Source: Planococcus citreus
GTDB taxonomy: Bacteria; Bacillota; Bacilli; Bacillales_A; Planococcaceae
Length of the DNA: 64,000 bases
NCBI RefSeq assembly: GCF_003664125.1
Contig: NZ_RCCP01000001.1
Span: forward strand, 868,001-932,000
Direction: 5' to 3'
Each line of letters starts with the position of its first letter. The first letter of the stretch is position 1. Of the stretch, positions 8,623-16,540 are shown in pieces. The notes beneath the pieces were generated by a model that saw nothing but the letters and a program-made list of their open reading frames with translations, was not told the origin of the DNA and did no database searches. Made by a program: the position numbers and the translations under genes.

Positions 8623-9048
8623 ATGAAAGGAATTTTATTTGCTTTAGCGGGAGGGTTTTTCCTGACCTTCCAAAGCGTGGCGAACGCGACGATCAGCGAC
8701 CAGATCGGTACGTGGCAAGCAGCGGCAATGACCCAGCTGACGGGCTTTGTACTTGGGATCTTGATCGTTTTGGCGCTAAGAGATACATCGATCAAACACT
8801 TGAAAAAAGTTTCTCCTCTATATGCCTCAGGCGGTTTGCTTGCGGCGTTCATCTTGTTCAGCAATATGACCGCCATCCATCGCATGGGCGTGACACTGAC
8901 GATTAGCCTGTTCCTTATCGCGCAGCTGATCGCTGCGATCGTCATCGACGGCAAAGGCTGGTTCCATATGGCGAAGAAGAACGTCGGAAAAACGCAAATC
9001 GCTGGAGTGGTGCTGATGATTGGGGGCATTCTCATCTTGAAATGGTAA
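8623..9048 (+). CDS. YdcZ-type (DUF606) half-size DMT transporter, first copy
   Basis: A 141-residue, five-helix membrane protein of the YdcZ/DUF606 group in the drug/metabolite transporter superfamily. The N-terminal GILFALAGGFFLTFQSVANA motif is typical. ATG at 8623 is preferred over GTG at 8614, because the AAAGG site lies 11 bases from the ATG but only about two from the GTG. Lys/Arg counts in the loops (four between helices 2 and 3, four between helices 4 and 5, few elsewhere) predict an N-in, C-out topology, opposite to the second copy. The next gene, a Crp/Fnr regulator, starts 12 bases after its stop. Substrate unknown. Confidence 0.85.
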   Translation: MKGILFALAGGFFLTFQSVANATISDQIGTWQAAAMTQLTGFVLGILIVLALRDTSIKHLKKVSPLYASGGLLAAFILFSNMTAIHRMGVTLTISLFLIAQLIAAIVIDGKGWFHMAKKNVGKTQIAGVVLMIGGILILKW

Positions 9049-9060
9049 GGAGGAAAAACG

Positions 9061-9723
9061 ATGCAGCCGATTAACGAGTATCTTCAACAGTATGGCTTGG
9101 CGGATTTGTTCCCCGCTGCCGTCGTCGATTCGATGCAGATCGAACGGTATGCGGCAGGACATCGATTGTTCTCACAAGGAGACGCTGCGGATAATTTGTA
9201 CTTGCTCGTCGAAGGCAAGTTGAAAATTTCCATGTTGTCTCCAGAGGGCAAGCGGCTGATTTTGGCGTTCAAGACGCCTTTTGACATTGTCGGTGATATT
9301 GAATACGTGCAGAAATGCCCGTTCATCAATACGGTCGAAGCTGTCACCGATTTAGTATTGCTACGCGTCCCGCATAAAGCCCTGGATCATGAAATGAGCG
9401 GCAACGCCCTCTTCCAGCAGTTTTTATTGGAGACAATCACGCGCAAGTTCGTGACGAAAGCACAGGAATTGAACTTCAATTTGCTCTATGCTGTCGATGT
9501 GCGCGTAGCGAGTTATTTGCTCTCCATGACGCCGGATAAGCCGAGACTCGATTCGCCTTCACTCGTCGATATGGCGGACTTGATCGGCACGAGCTATCGC
9601 CATTTGAACCGGGTGCTCCAAAAATTCGAGCAGTCCGGCTGGATTCAGCGCAACAACGGCAAAATCGATTTGCTCGACCGGGGCGCTTTATTGGATCAGG
9701 CGGGCCATAATATATACGAATAG
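9061..9723 (+). CDS. Crp/Fnr family transcriptional regulator (YeiL-like)
   Basis: A 220-residue regulator. Residues about 20-115 form a cyclic-nucleotide-binding-like beta barrel (GHRLFSQGDAADNLYLLVEGKLKISMLSPEGK), and about 165-205 is a winged-helix DNA-binding domain with the recognition region DLIGTSYRHLNRVLQKFEQSGWIQR. No FNR-type cluster of cysteines is present (only one Cys, in KCPF), so an iron-sulfur sensor is unlikely; the ligand is unknown. The gene is sandwiched between two YdcZ-type transporter genes with 12- and 11-base gaps and strong AGGAGG sites, so one operon. It probably controls that operon. Confidence 0.9.
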   Translation: MQPINEYLQQYGLADLFPAAVVDSMQIERYAAGHRLFSQGDAADNLYLLVEGKLKISMLSPEGKRLILAFKTPFDIVGDIEYVQKCPFINTVEAVTDLVLLRVPHKALDHEMSGNALFQQFLLETITRKFVTKAQELNFNLLYAVDVRVASYLLSMTPDKPRLDSPSLVDMADLIGTSYRHLNRVLQKFEQSGWIQRNNGKIDLLDRGALLDQAGHNIYE

Positions 9724-9734
9724 GAGGAAATCTC

Positions 9735-10223
9735 ATGGTTGTTGGCATCATACTGGCACTCTCAGGTGGTGTTTTTGTCTGCCTGCAAAATATATTCAAC
9801 GCGAATGTGAAACAACATGTCAGCGTCTGGGCGACGACGGCACTGGTGTTGTTTCTTGGATTTATCGGCTCGTTTGTCGTGGGCCTTGCTGTGAATGGGA
9901 TGGGATTGTTTCGCTTCGAGGCAGAGCCGTGGTTTTGGTTCAGCGGCGTGCTTGGTGTCGGGGTCGTTGTCTGCGTCACCCAAGGCGTCCAGACATTGGG
10001 CCCGAGCCGTGCAATCTCGATTGTCATGGTGTCGCAAATTTTTTTCGGGTTGATGTGGGACACAGCGGGCTGGTTCGGGCTCGAGCAAGTTCCGTTCACT
10101 TGGCAATCGCTGCTTGGCGTGCTTTTGATCAGCGCGGGCATCTTGTTGTTCCAACTCGGACCTGTCTTGGAGCGAAAACCGTTTCTCCAACATCAGAAAG
10201 CTAAGCAAAGCACTTCGTCTTAA
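9735..10223 (+). CDS. YdcZ-type (DUF606) half-size DMT transporter, second copy
   Basis: A 162-residue five-helix protein of the YdcZ/DUF606 group (IILALSGGVFVCLQNIFNANV at the N-terminus), about 20 residues longer than the first copy because of a basic C-terminal tail (LERKPFLQHQKAKQ). Lys/Arg lie mainly in the loop after helix 1, the loop between helices 3 and 4, and the tail, predicting N-out, C-in: the reverse of the first copy. That is what is seen in paired small multidrug-resistance proteins that form antiparallel heterodimers. Start ATG follows GGAGGAAA. Substrate unknown. Confidence 0.85.
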   Translation: MVVGIILALSGGVFVCLQNIFNANVKQHVSVWATTALVLFLGFIGSFVVGLAVNGMGLFRFEAEPWFWFSGVLGVGVVVCVTQGVQTLGPSRAISIVMVSQIFFGLMWDTAGWFGLEQVPFTWQSLLGVLLISAGILLFQLGPVLERKPFLQHQKAKQSTSS

Positions 10224-10286
10224 GGACGTGTTCTTCCCTCAACAAAATTTGTCTGCAATTCCAACATCAGACTTCGTGCATATTTT

Positions 10287-10315
10287 TTTCAACTGCTATA
10301 TCATGTATGTATAAT
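10287..10315 (+). promoter_or_regulatory. SigA-type promoter for the RsbR-like gene
   Basis: TTTCAA (10287-10292), a 17-base spacer and a consensus TATAAT (10310-10315), about 80 bases upstream of the STAS-domain gene at 10397. Confidence 0.6.
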
Positions 10316-10396
10316 ACTGCTAGTTTGAATTCATGAAGTTTATTTGACGCATGATTTTTCGTAAATGAAGCATTGTGCTATTAAGGAGAAGAAAAA

Positions 10397-11245
10397 ATGT
10401 TCAAAAATGTTGAATTGCAGGATTTTTTGCTGGAGAAAACTAAGGGATTAACGGAACGATGGTACGAAACGCTCGATAAGAGTTCCGGTGGCGTCTACGC
10501 TGAAACCGAACCCCAAGCAATCGAAAAGCTAAAGCAGCAGAATTACGAGTTCCACGAGCTGTTCTGTTCGGCTTTCAGCAAGGATAAAAGCGATTGCATC
10601 GAAATTTTCAAGGAATGGATTTTACGCGTCGCCAATGATGAAGCGCATTTATCGACGCCGTTCAACTCGGTCATCAAAGAATTCTTCCGTACCCAGAAGC
10701 AATACTTGGAGCTGATCGAAGAATTCGCGGTATTGCAGGAAGAAACCATTTCGCACGCCCAGGTGAATGCGTGGAACCAAGCCGTGGTTGATACGACGAA
10801 TGCCATCATTCTCGAGTTTATCGACCAGAACACGAAAGCGGCGGAACGCCGTTTGAATGCCCAGCAGGAAATGATCGTCGAAATGAGCGCCCCGGTCATC
10901 TTGCTTTCAAAAGACAGCGGATTGCTTCCGCTGATCGGCGAAATCAATACGTACCGTGCCAAAATCGTATTCGAGAAAGTCCTGCAGCAATGCCATGAGA
11001 AATCGATCGAGCGCCTGTTCATCGATCTTTCCGGAGTGCCGATCATCGATACGATGGTCGCCCACCAGATCTTCCAGCTGATCGAAGGCTTGAAAATCAT
11101 CGGCGTGCGCACCGCACTTGCTGGCATCAGCCCAGAAATCGCACAGACCGCGATTCAATTAGGCGTCAATTTCGGCGAAATCGATGTCTACAATAAATTA
11201 GACCAGGCCTTGCGCTATCACAAATTGGAGTTTACGAAAAACTAA
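10397..11245 (+). CDS. RsbR-family stressosome protein (RsbRD-like N-domain, STAS C-domain)
   Basis: A 282-residue protein. The helical N-terminal half (about 8-150) resembles the RsbRD-type N-domain rather than the globin-like fold of RsbRA. Residues about 162-278 form a STAS domain. Both threonines phosphorylated in B. subtilis RsbRA are conserved in context: T185 in GEINTYRAK and T219 in IIDTMVAHQI. RsbR paralogues build the stressosome with RsbS and release RsbT to turn on SigB. No rsbS, rsbT or sigB gene is next to it, so this is an orphan paralogue, as is usual for RsbRB-RD. It is monocistronic: own promoter upstream, strong terminator downstream. Confidence 0.88.
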   Translation: MFKNVELQDFLLEKTKGLTERWYETLDKSSGGVYAETEPQAIEKLKQQNYEFHELFCSAFSKDKSDCIEIFKEWILRVANDEAHLSTPFNSVIKEFFRTQKQYLELIEEFAVLQEETISHAQVNAWNQAVVDTTNAIILEFIDQNTKAAERRLNAQQEMIVEMSAPVILLSKDSGLLPLIGEINTYRAKIVFEKVLQQCHEKSIERLFIDLSGVPIIDTMVAHQIFQLIEGLKIIGVRTALAGISPEIAQTAIQLGVNFGEIDVYNKLDQALRYHKLEFTKN

Positions 11246-11259
11246 ATTTCCCTAGAAGA

Positions 11260-11297
11260 AAATCCATCCGCGGCATACATCCGGATGGATTTCTTTT
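11260..11297. terminator. Bidirectional terminator between convergent genes
   Basis: Perfect 11-bp stem AAATCCATCCG / CGGATGGATTT followed by TCTTTT on the plus strand, between the RsbR-like gene and the convergent SRPBCC gene. Confidence 0.85.
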
Positions 11298-11301
11298 ATG
11301 C

Positions 11302-11754
11302 TTATCGGTTTTCAGCGATGCGCTTTAATTCGGCAGCGCGCGTCGACAGGAATTTTCCCATATGGCGTTCGAGAAATAATTTATCGGCCAGTTTTCCAAT
11401 GACCCCAAACGGCGCCCGGTAGACGAACCAGTCTTTCATCAACGTCCCGCTTCCGCTTTTGGTAAATTCATGTGTGTGGTGAAAGGAATGAAAAGCGCCT
11501 TTTACCATTGCATCGCTGAATCGGTACGGCCGCTCCATTTCAGTGATTTTTGACGTGAGCTTTTGGCGGACACCGAGATGCGTCGCTTCCCACGTAACCC
11601 AGTCGCCTAGTTCCATCAAACCGCTTGTCGTGCCGGCAATGGCGCATTCATTGGTGTTCGGGACGGTTTCGATATGCACTTCGATGCTTCTGGCCAAGTC
11701 AAATACGCGCTCAATCGGTGCTTCAATATACGTTTCATGATAGATCATGGGCAT
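11302..11754 (-). CDS. SRPBCC family (START/Bet v1-like) protein
   Basis: A 150-residue soluble protein with the start typical of polyketide-cyclase/START-like proteins: YHETYIEAPIERVFDLARSIEVH, then GDWVTWEATHLG and a C-terminal helix (LADKLFLERHMGKFLSTRAAELKRIAENR). This helix-grip fold encloses a hydrophobic pocket that binds lipids or other small hydrophobic ligands. No catalytic residue can be assigned. The ATG follows a GAGGG site. The methyltransferase gene lies divergently upstream. Confidence 0.82.
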   Translation of the reverse strand: MPMIYHETYIEAPIERVFDLARSIEVHIETVPNTNECAIAGTTSGLMELGDWVTWEATHLGVRQKLTSKITEMERPYRFSDAMVKGAFHSFHHTHEFTKSGSGTLMKDWFVYRAPFGVIGKLADKLFLERHMGKFLSTRAAELKRIAENR

Positions 11755-11897
11755 GTGATTCCCTCATTCCTTGCGTTGGCTATCTGTCTTTCTCTATCTT
11801 TACCCTTAACGTGCTTTTGTTATTCGCTGCTGCTTTATTTGGCTAGCAGGAGATTCTTTCACTTCCCGAGAATGATTAAAAGACAGGAGGAGTTTAA

Positions 11898-12650
11898 GTG
11901 AATACAGATATTTTGAAACAAAACCGCAAAAGCTGGAACACGGTCGCCGATCATTTTAACGGCGTCGATGCGCTGCCTGGCTACGGTCCTTTCGCTCAAA
12001 GCGAAGACGAATTGCGCTTATTTGATTCGATTGAAGGCAAAAATGTGCTTGATATCGGTTGCGGGAGCGGCCATTCCTTGCTTTATATGAGCAAGCAAGG
12101 GGCAAAAGATTTATGGGGCGTCGATTTGTCCGACAGTCAAATCGATCGCGCACAAGAGATTTTGAGCGGACTGGATGCACAGCTGTACTGCGCAGCGATG
12201 GAAGAAGATATCGGGCTGCCGGAACAATATTTCGATATCGTCTACTCGATTTATGCGATCGGCTGGACGGTGGACCTTGACCGGACATTGGAATTGATCT
12301 ATTTCTATTTGCGGCCAAGCGGAACTTTCATCTTCAGTTGGGACCATCCGCTCTATGTTCATTTGAAAAGCGAGGACGGGCTCGTTTCACTGAACGGCTC
12401 TTATCAGGATGAAGACAGCGTGCATTATGCCAATTTCAAAGGTGAAGATGCGCCGATGACCATTCCGAAGCGCAAGTTCAGCACGTATTTGAATGCCTTG
12501 GTGAAAGCCGGATTCAATATCGAGCAAGTGGTCGAACCGGATGTTCCGCATGACTTGAAGGATTTAGAGCCGGAAGTGTCCGACCGTTATTACTCGCTTT
12601 ACAAAGCGCAGAAATTCCCGACGAGTTTTATCATCAAAGCAAGGAAATAA
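11898..12650 (+). CDS. Class I SAM-dependent methyltransferase
   Basis: A 250-residue protein starting at GTG with AGGAGG seven bases upstream. The SAM-binding motif I is NVLDIGCGSGHSLLYM (about residues 48-63), with WGVDLSDSQIDRAQEIL as motif II and YFDIVYSIYAIGWTVDLDRTLE as the post-II region. It belongs to the broad Methyltransf_11/25 (UbiE-like) group; the substrate cannot be predicted. A strong terminator follows directly after the stop. Confidence 0.9.
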   Translation: MNTDILKQNRKSWNTVADHFNGVDALPGYGPFAQSEDELRLFDSIEGKNVLDIGCGSGHSLLYMSKQGAKDLWGVDLSDSQIDRAQEILSGLDAQLYCAAMEEDIGLPEQYFDIVYSIYAIGWTVDLDRTLELIYFYLRPSGTFIFSWDHPLYVHLKSEDGLVSLNGSYQDEDSVHYANFKGEDAPMTIPKRKFSTYLNALVKAGFNIEQVVEPDVPHDLKDLEPEVSDRYYSLYKAQKFPTSFIIKARK

Positions 12651-12690
12651 AAAAGGCCGTGTCTGCGCTTTTGCGTAAACACGGCCTTTT
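12651..12690. terminator. Bidirectional rho-independent terminator
   Basis: AAAAGGCCGTGT pairs with ACACGGCCTTTT around a 15-base loop, with A and T runs on both sides. It separates the methyltransferase gene from the convergent GNAT gene. Confidence 0.85.
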
Positions 12691-12705
12691 ATCGTGGTTT
12701 TTTAG

Positions 12706-13248
12706 TTAACGGATCCTCCCCATTACTACGGTATCGTAATAGTTTCCATCCGCTAAGCGCTTGTCCATTTTCAGTATGCCTTCCACTTCAAAGCCACAGT
12801 TTTTATACAACTCAATCGCTTTTTCATTACTTTCCAACACTTTTAAATTCATCTTTTTGATTTCTTGTGCATCCGCCCAGTGGATCGATGACTCCAAGAG
12901 CTTGCGGCCGATACGATAGCCCCAATACTCCTTGAGCACTCCGACACCGAACTCCACTTGATGCTTTGTCCGTTTCAGTTCGTTTCCTTCACATCTGGAA
13001 AACCCGACGATCTGCCCGCCCACTTCGGCCACCAAGAATATATTGCAGCTGCTTTTGGCATCTTCTTCGATGAGCCGTTTGAATGCCGTTGCATTCAAAT
13101 ACGCTTCTCCCCGCTCGCGGTCCATATTTTCCGTCTCGCCATCGATCAGCAAACGGACTTTCTCCAATTGCGCTGCGTCTTGGATTTCTGCACTTCGAAT
13201 GCAGTAATCCAAGCTTTTCACTTGAAACAGCTGTTTCGCTAGTTGCAT
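12706..13248 (-). CDS. GNAT family N-acetyltransferase
   Basis: A 180-residue GNAT acetyltransferase. The acetyl-CoA site is GVGVLKEYWGYRIGRKLLESS (about 104-124), followed by NLKVLESNEKAIELYKNCGFEVEGIL, characteristic of the RimJ/RimL-like or Acetyltransf_3 group. The substrate is unknown. The ATG follows GGGGAAGATGAG. It lies 29 bases after the MATE exporter gene in the same direction and may be co-transcribed, which would fit a detoxification acetyltransferase, but that is only inferred. Confidence 0.88.
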   Translation of the reverse strand: MQLAKQLFQVKSLDYCIRSAEIQDAAQLEKVRLLIDGETENMDRERGEAYLNATAFKRLIEEDAKSSCNIFLVAEVGGQIVGFSRCEGNELKRTKHQVEFGVGVLKEYWGYRIGRKLLESSIHWADAQEIKKMNLKVLESNEKAIELYKNCGFEVEGILKMDKRLADGNYYDTVVMGRIR

Positions 13249-13277
13249 CTCATCTTCCCCTAACTTATTGGAATCGG

Positions 13278-14642
13278 TTATTTATATGAACCCGTCATAT
13301 CCGCAGTGAACTGCAGTTTCTTTTTCTGCCTCATTTGATAATAAACGATCGTCAATAGCACAATCAATTCTGATAAGGGTATCGCAAGCCATGCGCCCGT
13401 CACACCGAAAAACACGGGCAAGATGCTCAGCAAAATCAACAGCACGACAATTTCACGCGCTGCGGTGATCCATGTCGCCATGCGGATTTCACCGGTAGAT
13501 TGATAATAAGTCATCATGACGAAATTTGCGCCCATGAACAGGTAGGCAATAAAGAACAGCTGGATGCCGGAAGTCGCGAGATCCATCACGGCGTCCGGGA
13601 AATCGCCGAATACGCTGGCGATGGTTGCGGCAAAGAATTGCCCGAAGAGGAAGAACAGCAAGCCTGCCACGAATGCCGTTCCGATCGCCAATTGCAGCGT
13701 CTTCTTGATTTTCGCCTGGTCTTTCGCCCCGCTGTAATAACTGACCAATGGCTGGATGGCCGAACCCATTCCGAGGAATGCGAGCAGCATGACGCTATGA
13801 ACGTAATTGAGGATCGCGAATGCCGCAACGCCTTCCGTTCCTGCCAGGCGTTCAAAGACATTATTATGCGAAATCGTGAACACCGACATGCCGACTTCCG
13901 CCAAGAAGCTCGGGAAGCCGATCACTAGAATCAAAAGCAACAATTTGCGGTTCGGCTTGAACCGGACAAAACGCAATTGATTGCTTTTTTTAAAGAAATG
14001 CGTGCACAAGACGAGCATGCCGACAAACGCAGCGAGCAAGGTCGCAGCTGCCGCACCTTTTACGCCGAAATCCAAGACGAACAAGAACAAGTAATTCAAG
14101 CCGATGTTCAATAAGGAAGTCGTGATGAGCGACACCATCGCCAGGTTCGGGCTGCCGTCATTGCGCACCATGATGCTGAGCGCATTTTCCATCGTAAAGA
14201 CGAAGCCAAACAACAACATTAAGTATAAATAATCGGAGACGTATGGATAGGTTTCCGCGTTCGCTCCTAGCAAATAAGCGAGCTCCGTGCGGAACGGGAA
14301 TGCCACGAGGCCGATGATGAGCGTCACCGCAAAAATCGACGCCATCGCATGCGAAAAGACGACGCGTGCTTCTGCTGTCCGCTTCGCCCCCATGAGAGCA
14401 GAAAATCTCGTAGCGCCGCCGATGCCGATCCATAGCGACATCGCGACGAATAATGTATAGACCGGAGCCGCAATCCCAACGCCACCCAATGCGACCGGCC
14501 CGAGGCGGTTGCCGACCATGATGCCGTCTGCGACGATATTGATTGCCATCAGCAGCATGCCGATGGTCGAGGGCACCAAATAACGGACGAATGCCTTGCC
14601 GACCGACTCGGTATCAAGACGGTGAATAGATGGTTGTGCCAT
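13278..14642 (-). CDS. MATE family efflux transporter
   Basis: A 454-residue, twelve-helix exporter of the MatE type, close to MepA/NorM-like proteins. Two homologous halves are visible: the N-terminal half begins FVRYLVPSTIGMLLMAINIVADGIMVGNRLG, and the second half contains YSGAKDQAKIKKTLQLAIG. MATE proteins expel cationic drugs by Na+ or H+ antiport. The ATG follows CTAGGAGGCATTTCAAC. A 28-bp operator-like repeat lies in the gap after tetR, 32-59 bases upstream of the start, so repression by the TetR protein is likely. Confidence 0.93.
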   Translation of the reverse strand: MAQPSIHRLDTESVGKAFVRYLVPSTIGMLLMAINIVADGIMVGNRLGPVALGGVGIAAPVYTLFVAMSLWIGIGGATRFSALMGAKRTAEARVVFSHAMASIFAVTLIIGLVAFPFRTELAYLLGANAETYPYVSDYLYLMLLFGFVFTMENALSIMVRNDGSPNLAMVSLITTSLLNIGLNYLFLFVLDFGVKGAAAATLLAAFVGMLVLCTHFFKKSNQLRFVRFKPNRKLLLLILVIGFPSFLAEVGMSVFTISHNNVFERLAGTEGVAAFAILNYVHSVMLLAFLGMGSAIQPLVSYYSGAKDQAKIKKTLQLAIGTAFVAGLLFFLFGQFFAATIASVFGDFPDAVMDLATSGIQLFFIAYLFMGANFVMMTYYQSTGEIRMATWITAAREIVVLLILLSILPVFFGVTGAWLAIPLSELIVLLTIVYYQMRQKKKLQFTADMTGSYK

Positions 14643-14673
14643 GTTGAAATGCCTCCTAGCTTTCTAAAACACT

Positions 14674-14701
14674 GAAAACTATATTTGTTTTTTTAGTTTT
14701 A
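14674..14701. promoter_or_regulatory. Candidate TetR operator upstream of the MATE gene
   Basis: GAAAACTA, 12 bases, TAGTTTTA: an inverted repeat with the same arms and spacing as the one over the tetR promoter at 15316-15343. It overlaps a TATAGT -10-like sequence on the minus strand. Confidence 0.55.
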
Positions 14702-14743
14702 TTAGTCCGAAGAAATACTGGCTTTAGTTAGCCAGCATTTTTC

Positions 14744-15298
14744 CTATTCGTTTTTGACGAACCCATCCAATAATAATTCACTCATCGTTTCAACAGCTTC
14801 CTTGATGGAAATGCTTTGTTCTGAGAAGAACTGCTGGTCCAAGGAAATATTGACGACGTTCAAAATCATTTTCATTAACAGGTCGATGTTTTGTTGTTTG
14901 ATCAGACCAGTTTCCATGCCTTCTTCAAGTAATTGCTTCAAGTCATCCCACTGGTTCATTTCCCGGTCGACGCGCTGCCATTGTTCTGGGTAATAACGCT
15001 TCAACTGCTCCAATACGCGCAAATCGAAAAAGTCATTATGGTTCGGAATCATGACAATCAGCCGGTGGATTTTTTCCTGCAAGTCGAGGGTTTCGTCTTC
15101 ACGGATGATGCGGGCACGCTGTTCGTACTCAGAAAAGGCCTGGTCGATGATCGTTTCCAGGATTTCCAGCTTGGATGAGAAGTTCTCATACAAGGTGCGC
15201 TTGCTGATACCTAGCCGTTTAGCCAAATCATCCATCGTAAATTTGATGCCGTTATTTCTCGTTTCTTCGATAAACGCCTGTATAATACGGTTTTTCAC
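14744..15298 (-). CDS. TetR/AcrR family transcriptional regulator
   Basis: A 184-residue regulator. The DNA-binding helix-turn-helix is near the N-terminus: FTMDDLAKRLGISKRTLYENFSSKLEILETII. The start is GTG at 15298, which has a GGGGG site seven bases upstream; the longer frame from 15352 has no ribosome site and would run through the promoter. The C-terminal ligand domain is diverged, as usual. The MATE exporter gene follows about 100 bases downstream, and the promoters of both genes carry the same 28-bp inverted repeat, so it probably represses itself and the exporter until an inducing drug binds. Confidence 0.9.
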   Translation of the reverse strand: MKNRIIQAFIEETRNNGIKFTMDDLAKRLGISKRTLYENFSSKLEILETIIDQAFSEYEQRARIIREDETLDLQEKIHRLIVMIPNHNDFFDLRVLEQLKRYYPEQWQRVDREMNQWDDLKQLLEEGMETGLIKQQNIDLLMKMILNVVNISLDQQFFSEQSISIKEAVETMSELLLDGFVKNE

Positions 15299-15315
15299 AG
15301 CCGAACCCCCTTTAC

Positions 15316-15352
15316 GAAAACTAATAATACTATAATCGTTTTCTGAGTTCAA
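15316..15352 (-). promoter_or_regulatory. tetR promoter overlapped by candidate operator
   Basis: On the minus strand TTGAAC (15347-15352), 17-base spacer, TATTAT (15324-15329). The operator GAAAACTA-N12-TCGTTTTC (15316-15343) covers the -10 box and most of the spacer, as expected for an autorepressed TetR gene. Confidence 0.6.
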
Positions 15353-15374
15353 GTAGAAGGATTTGATGACGTAA

Positions 15375-15405
15375 ATAAGGATCGGCTTTGTGAGCCGATC
15401 CTTAT
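15375..15405 (-). terminator. Terminator of the thi operon
   Basis: A 13-bp stem ATAAGGATCGGCT / AGCCGATCCTTAT just after the thiW stop. Confidence 0.75.
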
Positions 15406-15407
15406 CT

Positions 15408-15896
15408 TCACGCCAATAATTTACTGCTTTTCGTTTTTTCCAAACGGTAGATTAATACCACGCCAAGCACCGCACCGCTGATGCTCGATACAAGAAATGG
15501 CGGCATGAAGAACAAGGCGCCGACTTCGGTTCCCATGAGAACACGTGCATAGGGCACCGCGACCAGTGAGGCGATGATGCCGGTTCCGAGAATTTCACCG
15601 GCTGCTGCAAAACCGAGCCGTCCGCTGTAGCGGTAAAAGATACCGGCAAGCAATGCGCCGATCATGCCTCCCGGAAAAGCGAGCAGCGAGCCGGTCCCCG
15701 TCAAGACGCGAACCGCACCGGTCAATAAGGCGATGACGACTGCAGGCCCTGGCCCGAAGACGACAGCTGCGATGACATTGATGGCATGCTGTACCGGATA
15801 GGCGCGGGCGATGCCTGCAGGGAACCAGACAAACGCGGATCCGGCGACGGCGAGTGCGACGAACATCGCCATGAGTACGAGTTTTTTCGTGTTCAT
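15408..15896 (-). CDS. thiW: ThiW, ECF transporter S component for a thiamine precursor
   Basis: A 162-residue, multi-helix membrane protein matching ThiW: N-terminal KLVLMAMFVALAVAGSAFVWFP, followed by a VQHAINVIAAVVFGPGPA segment and LLTGTGSLLAFPGGMIGALLAG-like helices. ThiW is thought to bring in the thiazole moiety (hydroxyethylthiazole) using the shared ECF energising module, which is not encoded here. The ATG follows GGGGAGG, five bases after the thiE stop. It is the last gene of the TPP-riboswitch operon, and thiM in the same operon would phosphorylate the imported thiazole. Confidence 0.9.
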   Translation of the reverse strand: MNTKKLVLMAMFVALAVAGSAFVWFPAGIARAYPVQHAINVIAAVVFGPGPAVVIALLTGAVRVLTGTGSLLAFPGGMIGALLAGIFYRYSGRLGFAAAGEILGTGIIASLVAVPYARVLMGTEVGALFFMPPFLVSSISGAVLGVVLIYRLEKTKSSKLLA

Positions 15897-15901
15897 CCGA
15901 C

Positions 15902-16540
15902 CTACCTCCCCGGAATCGATTGTTTAAACCGTTCGATTTGACCTGCGACATCTTGTGCCTGTGCTATTGACGAAATGACGGCGATGCCTGATACGCCTGC
16001 ACGCCAGACCATTTCAGCGTTGCCCGGTTCGATGCCGCCGATGCCGATGACGGGTACGTGCGGATATTGAGCTTTCACTTTAATGATTTCAGCGACACCC
16101 GCGGGCGGTTTCGCATCGCTTTTTGTGCGCGTGCCAAATACCGGTCCCATGCCGAGATAGGTGGCGCCGCACGTCAGCGCCTCGTTCGCTTCTTTGACTG
16201 AATGCACCGAAACGCCAAGAGCCATCGACGCGCCGATTTGTTTTCTCACTTGTCCGCAGTCCATATCGTCCTGGCCAATATGGATGCCGTCCGCTTCGAT
16301 TATGCAGGCGAGTTCGACATCGTCATTGATGAATAGCGGCACATCGTATTCACGGCATAGGCCCTTGCACTTTGCGGCGAACTCCACAAGCGCATCGCCC
16401 GTTAATGCGCCTCGCCCTTTTTCGCGCAGCTGGAAATGGGTGATGCCGCCTTGAAGCGCTTCTTCAAGCAAGGCGAGCGGCTCTTTAGTACCTGCGTTTG
16501 TCGTACCCATTAGAAAATAAATCGCTGGATTCCCGAACAA
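15902..16540 (-). CDS. thiE: Thiamine-phosphate synthase
   Basis: It joins HMP pyrophosphate and thiazole phosphate to give thiamine monophosphate. The product is 212 residues from a TTG at 16540, preceded by AAGGAAG at nine bases; this gives the normal length and N-terminus ([16 protein letters not shown]). A start at 16603 is possible but would overlap thiD further without a better site. Seen motifs: GGITHFQLREKG, PLFINDDVELACIIEADGIHIGQDDMD (phosphate and Mg-binding region), YLGMGPVFGTRTKSDA and VIGIGGIEPGNA, all expected for the TIM-barrel ThiE family. It overlaps the 3' end of thiD by about 56 bases. Confidence 0.93.
   Translation of the reverse strand: MFGNPAIYFLMGTTNAGTKEPLALLEEALQGGITHFQLREKGRGALTGDALVEFAAKCKGLCREYDVPLFINDDVELACIIEADGIHIGQDDMDCGQVRKQIGASMALGVSVHSVKEANEALTCGATYLGMGPVFGTRTKSDAKPPAGVAEIIKVKAQYPHVPVIGIGGIEPGNAEMVWRAGVSGIAVISSIAQAQDVAGQIERFKQSIPGR

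Noticed and set aside
14718..14735. CTGGCT/AGCCAG hairpin just downstream of the tetR stop as a terminator
   Set aside because: Only six base pairs, with no proper T run on the minus strand; it may be chance, and read-through into the MATE gene is possible.
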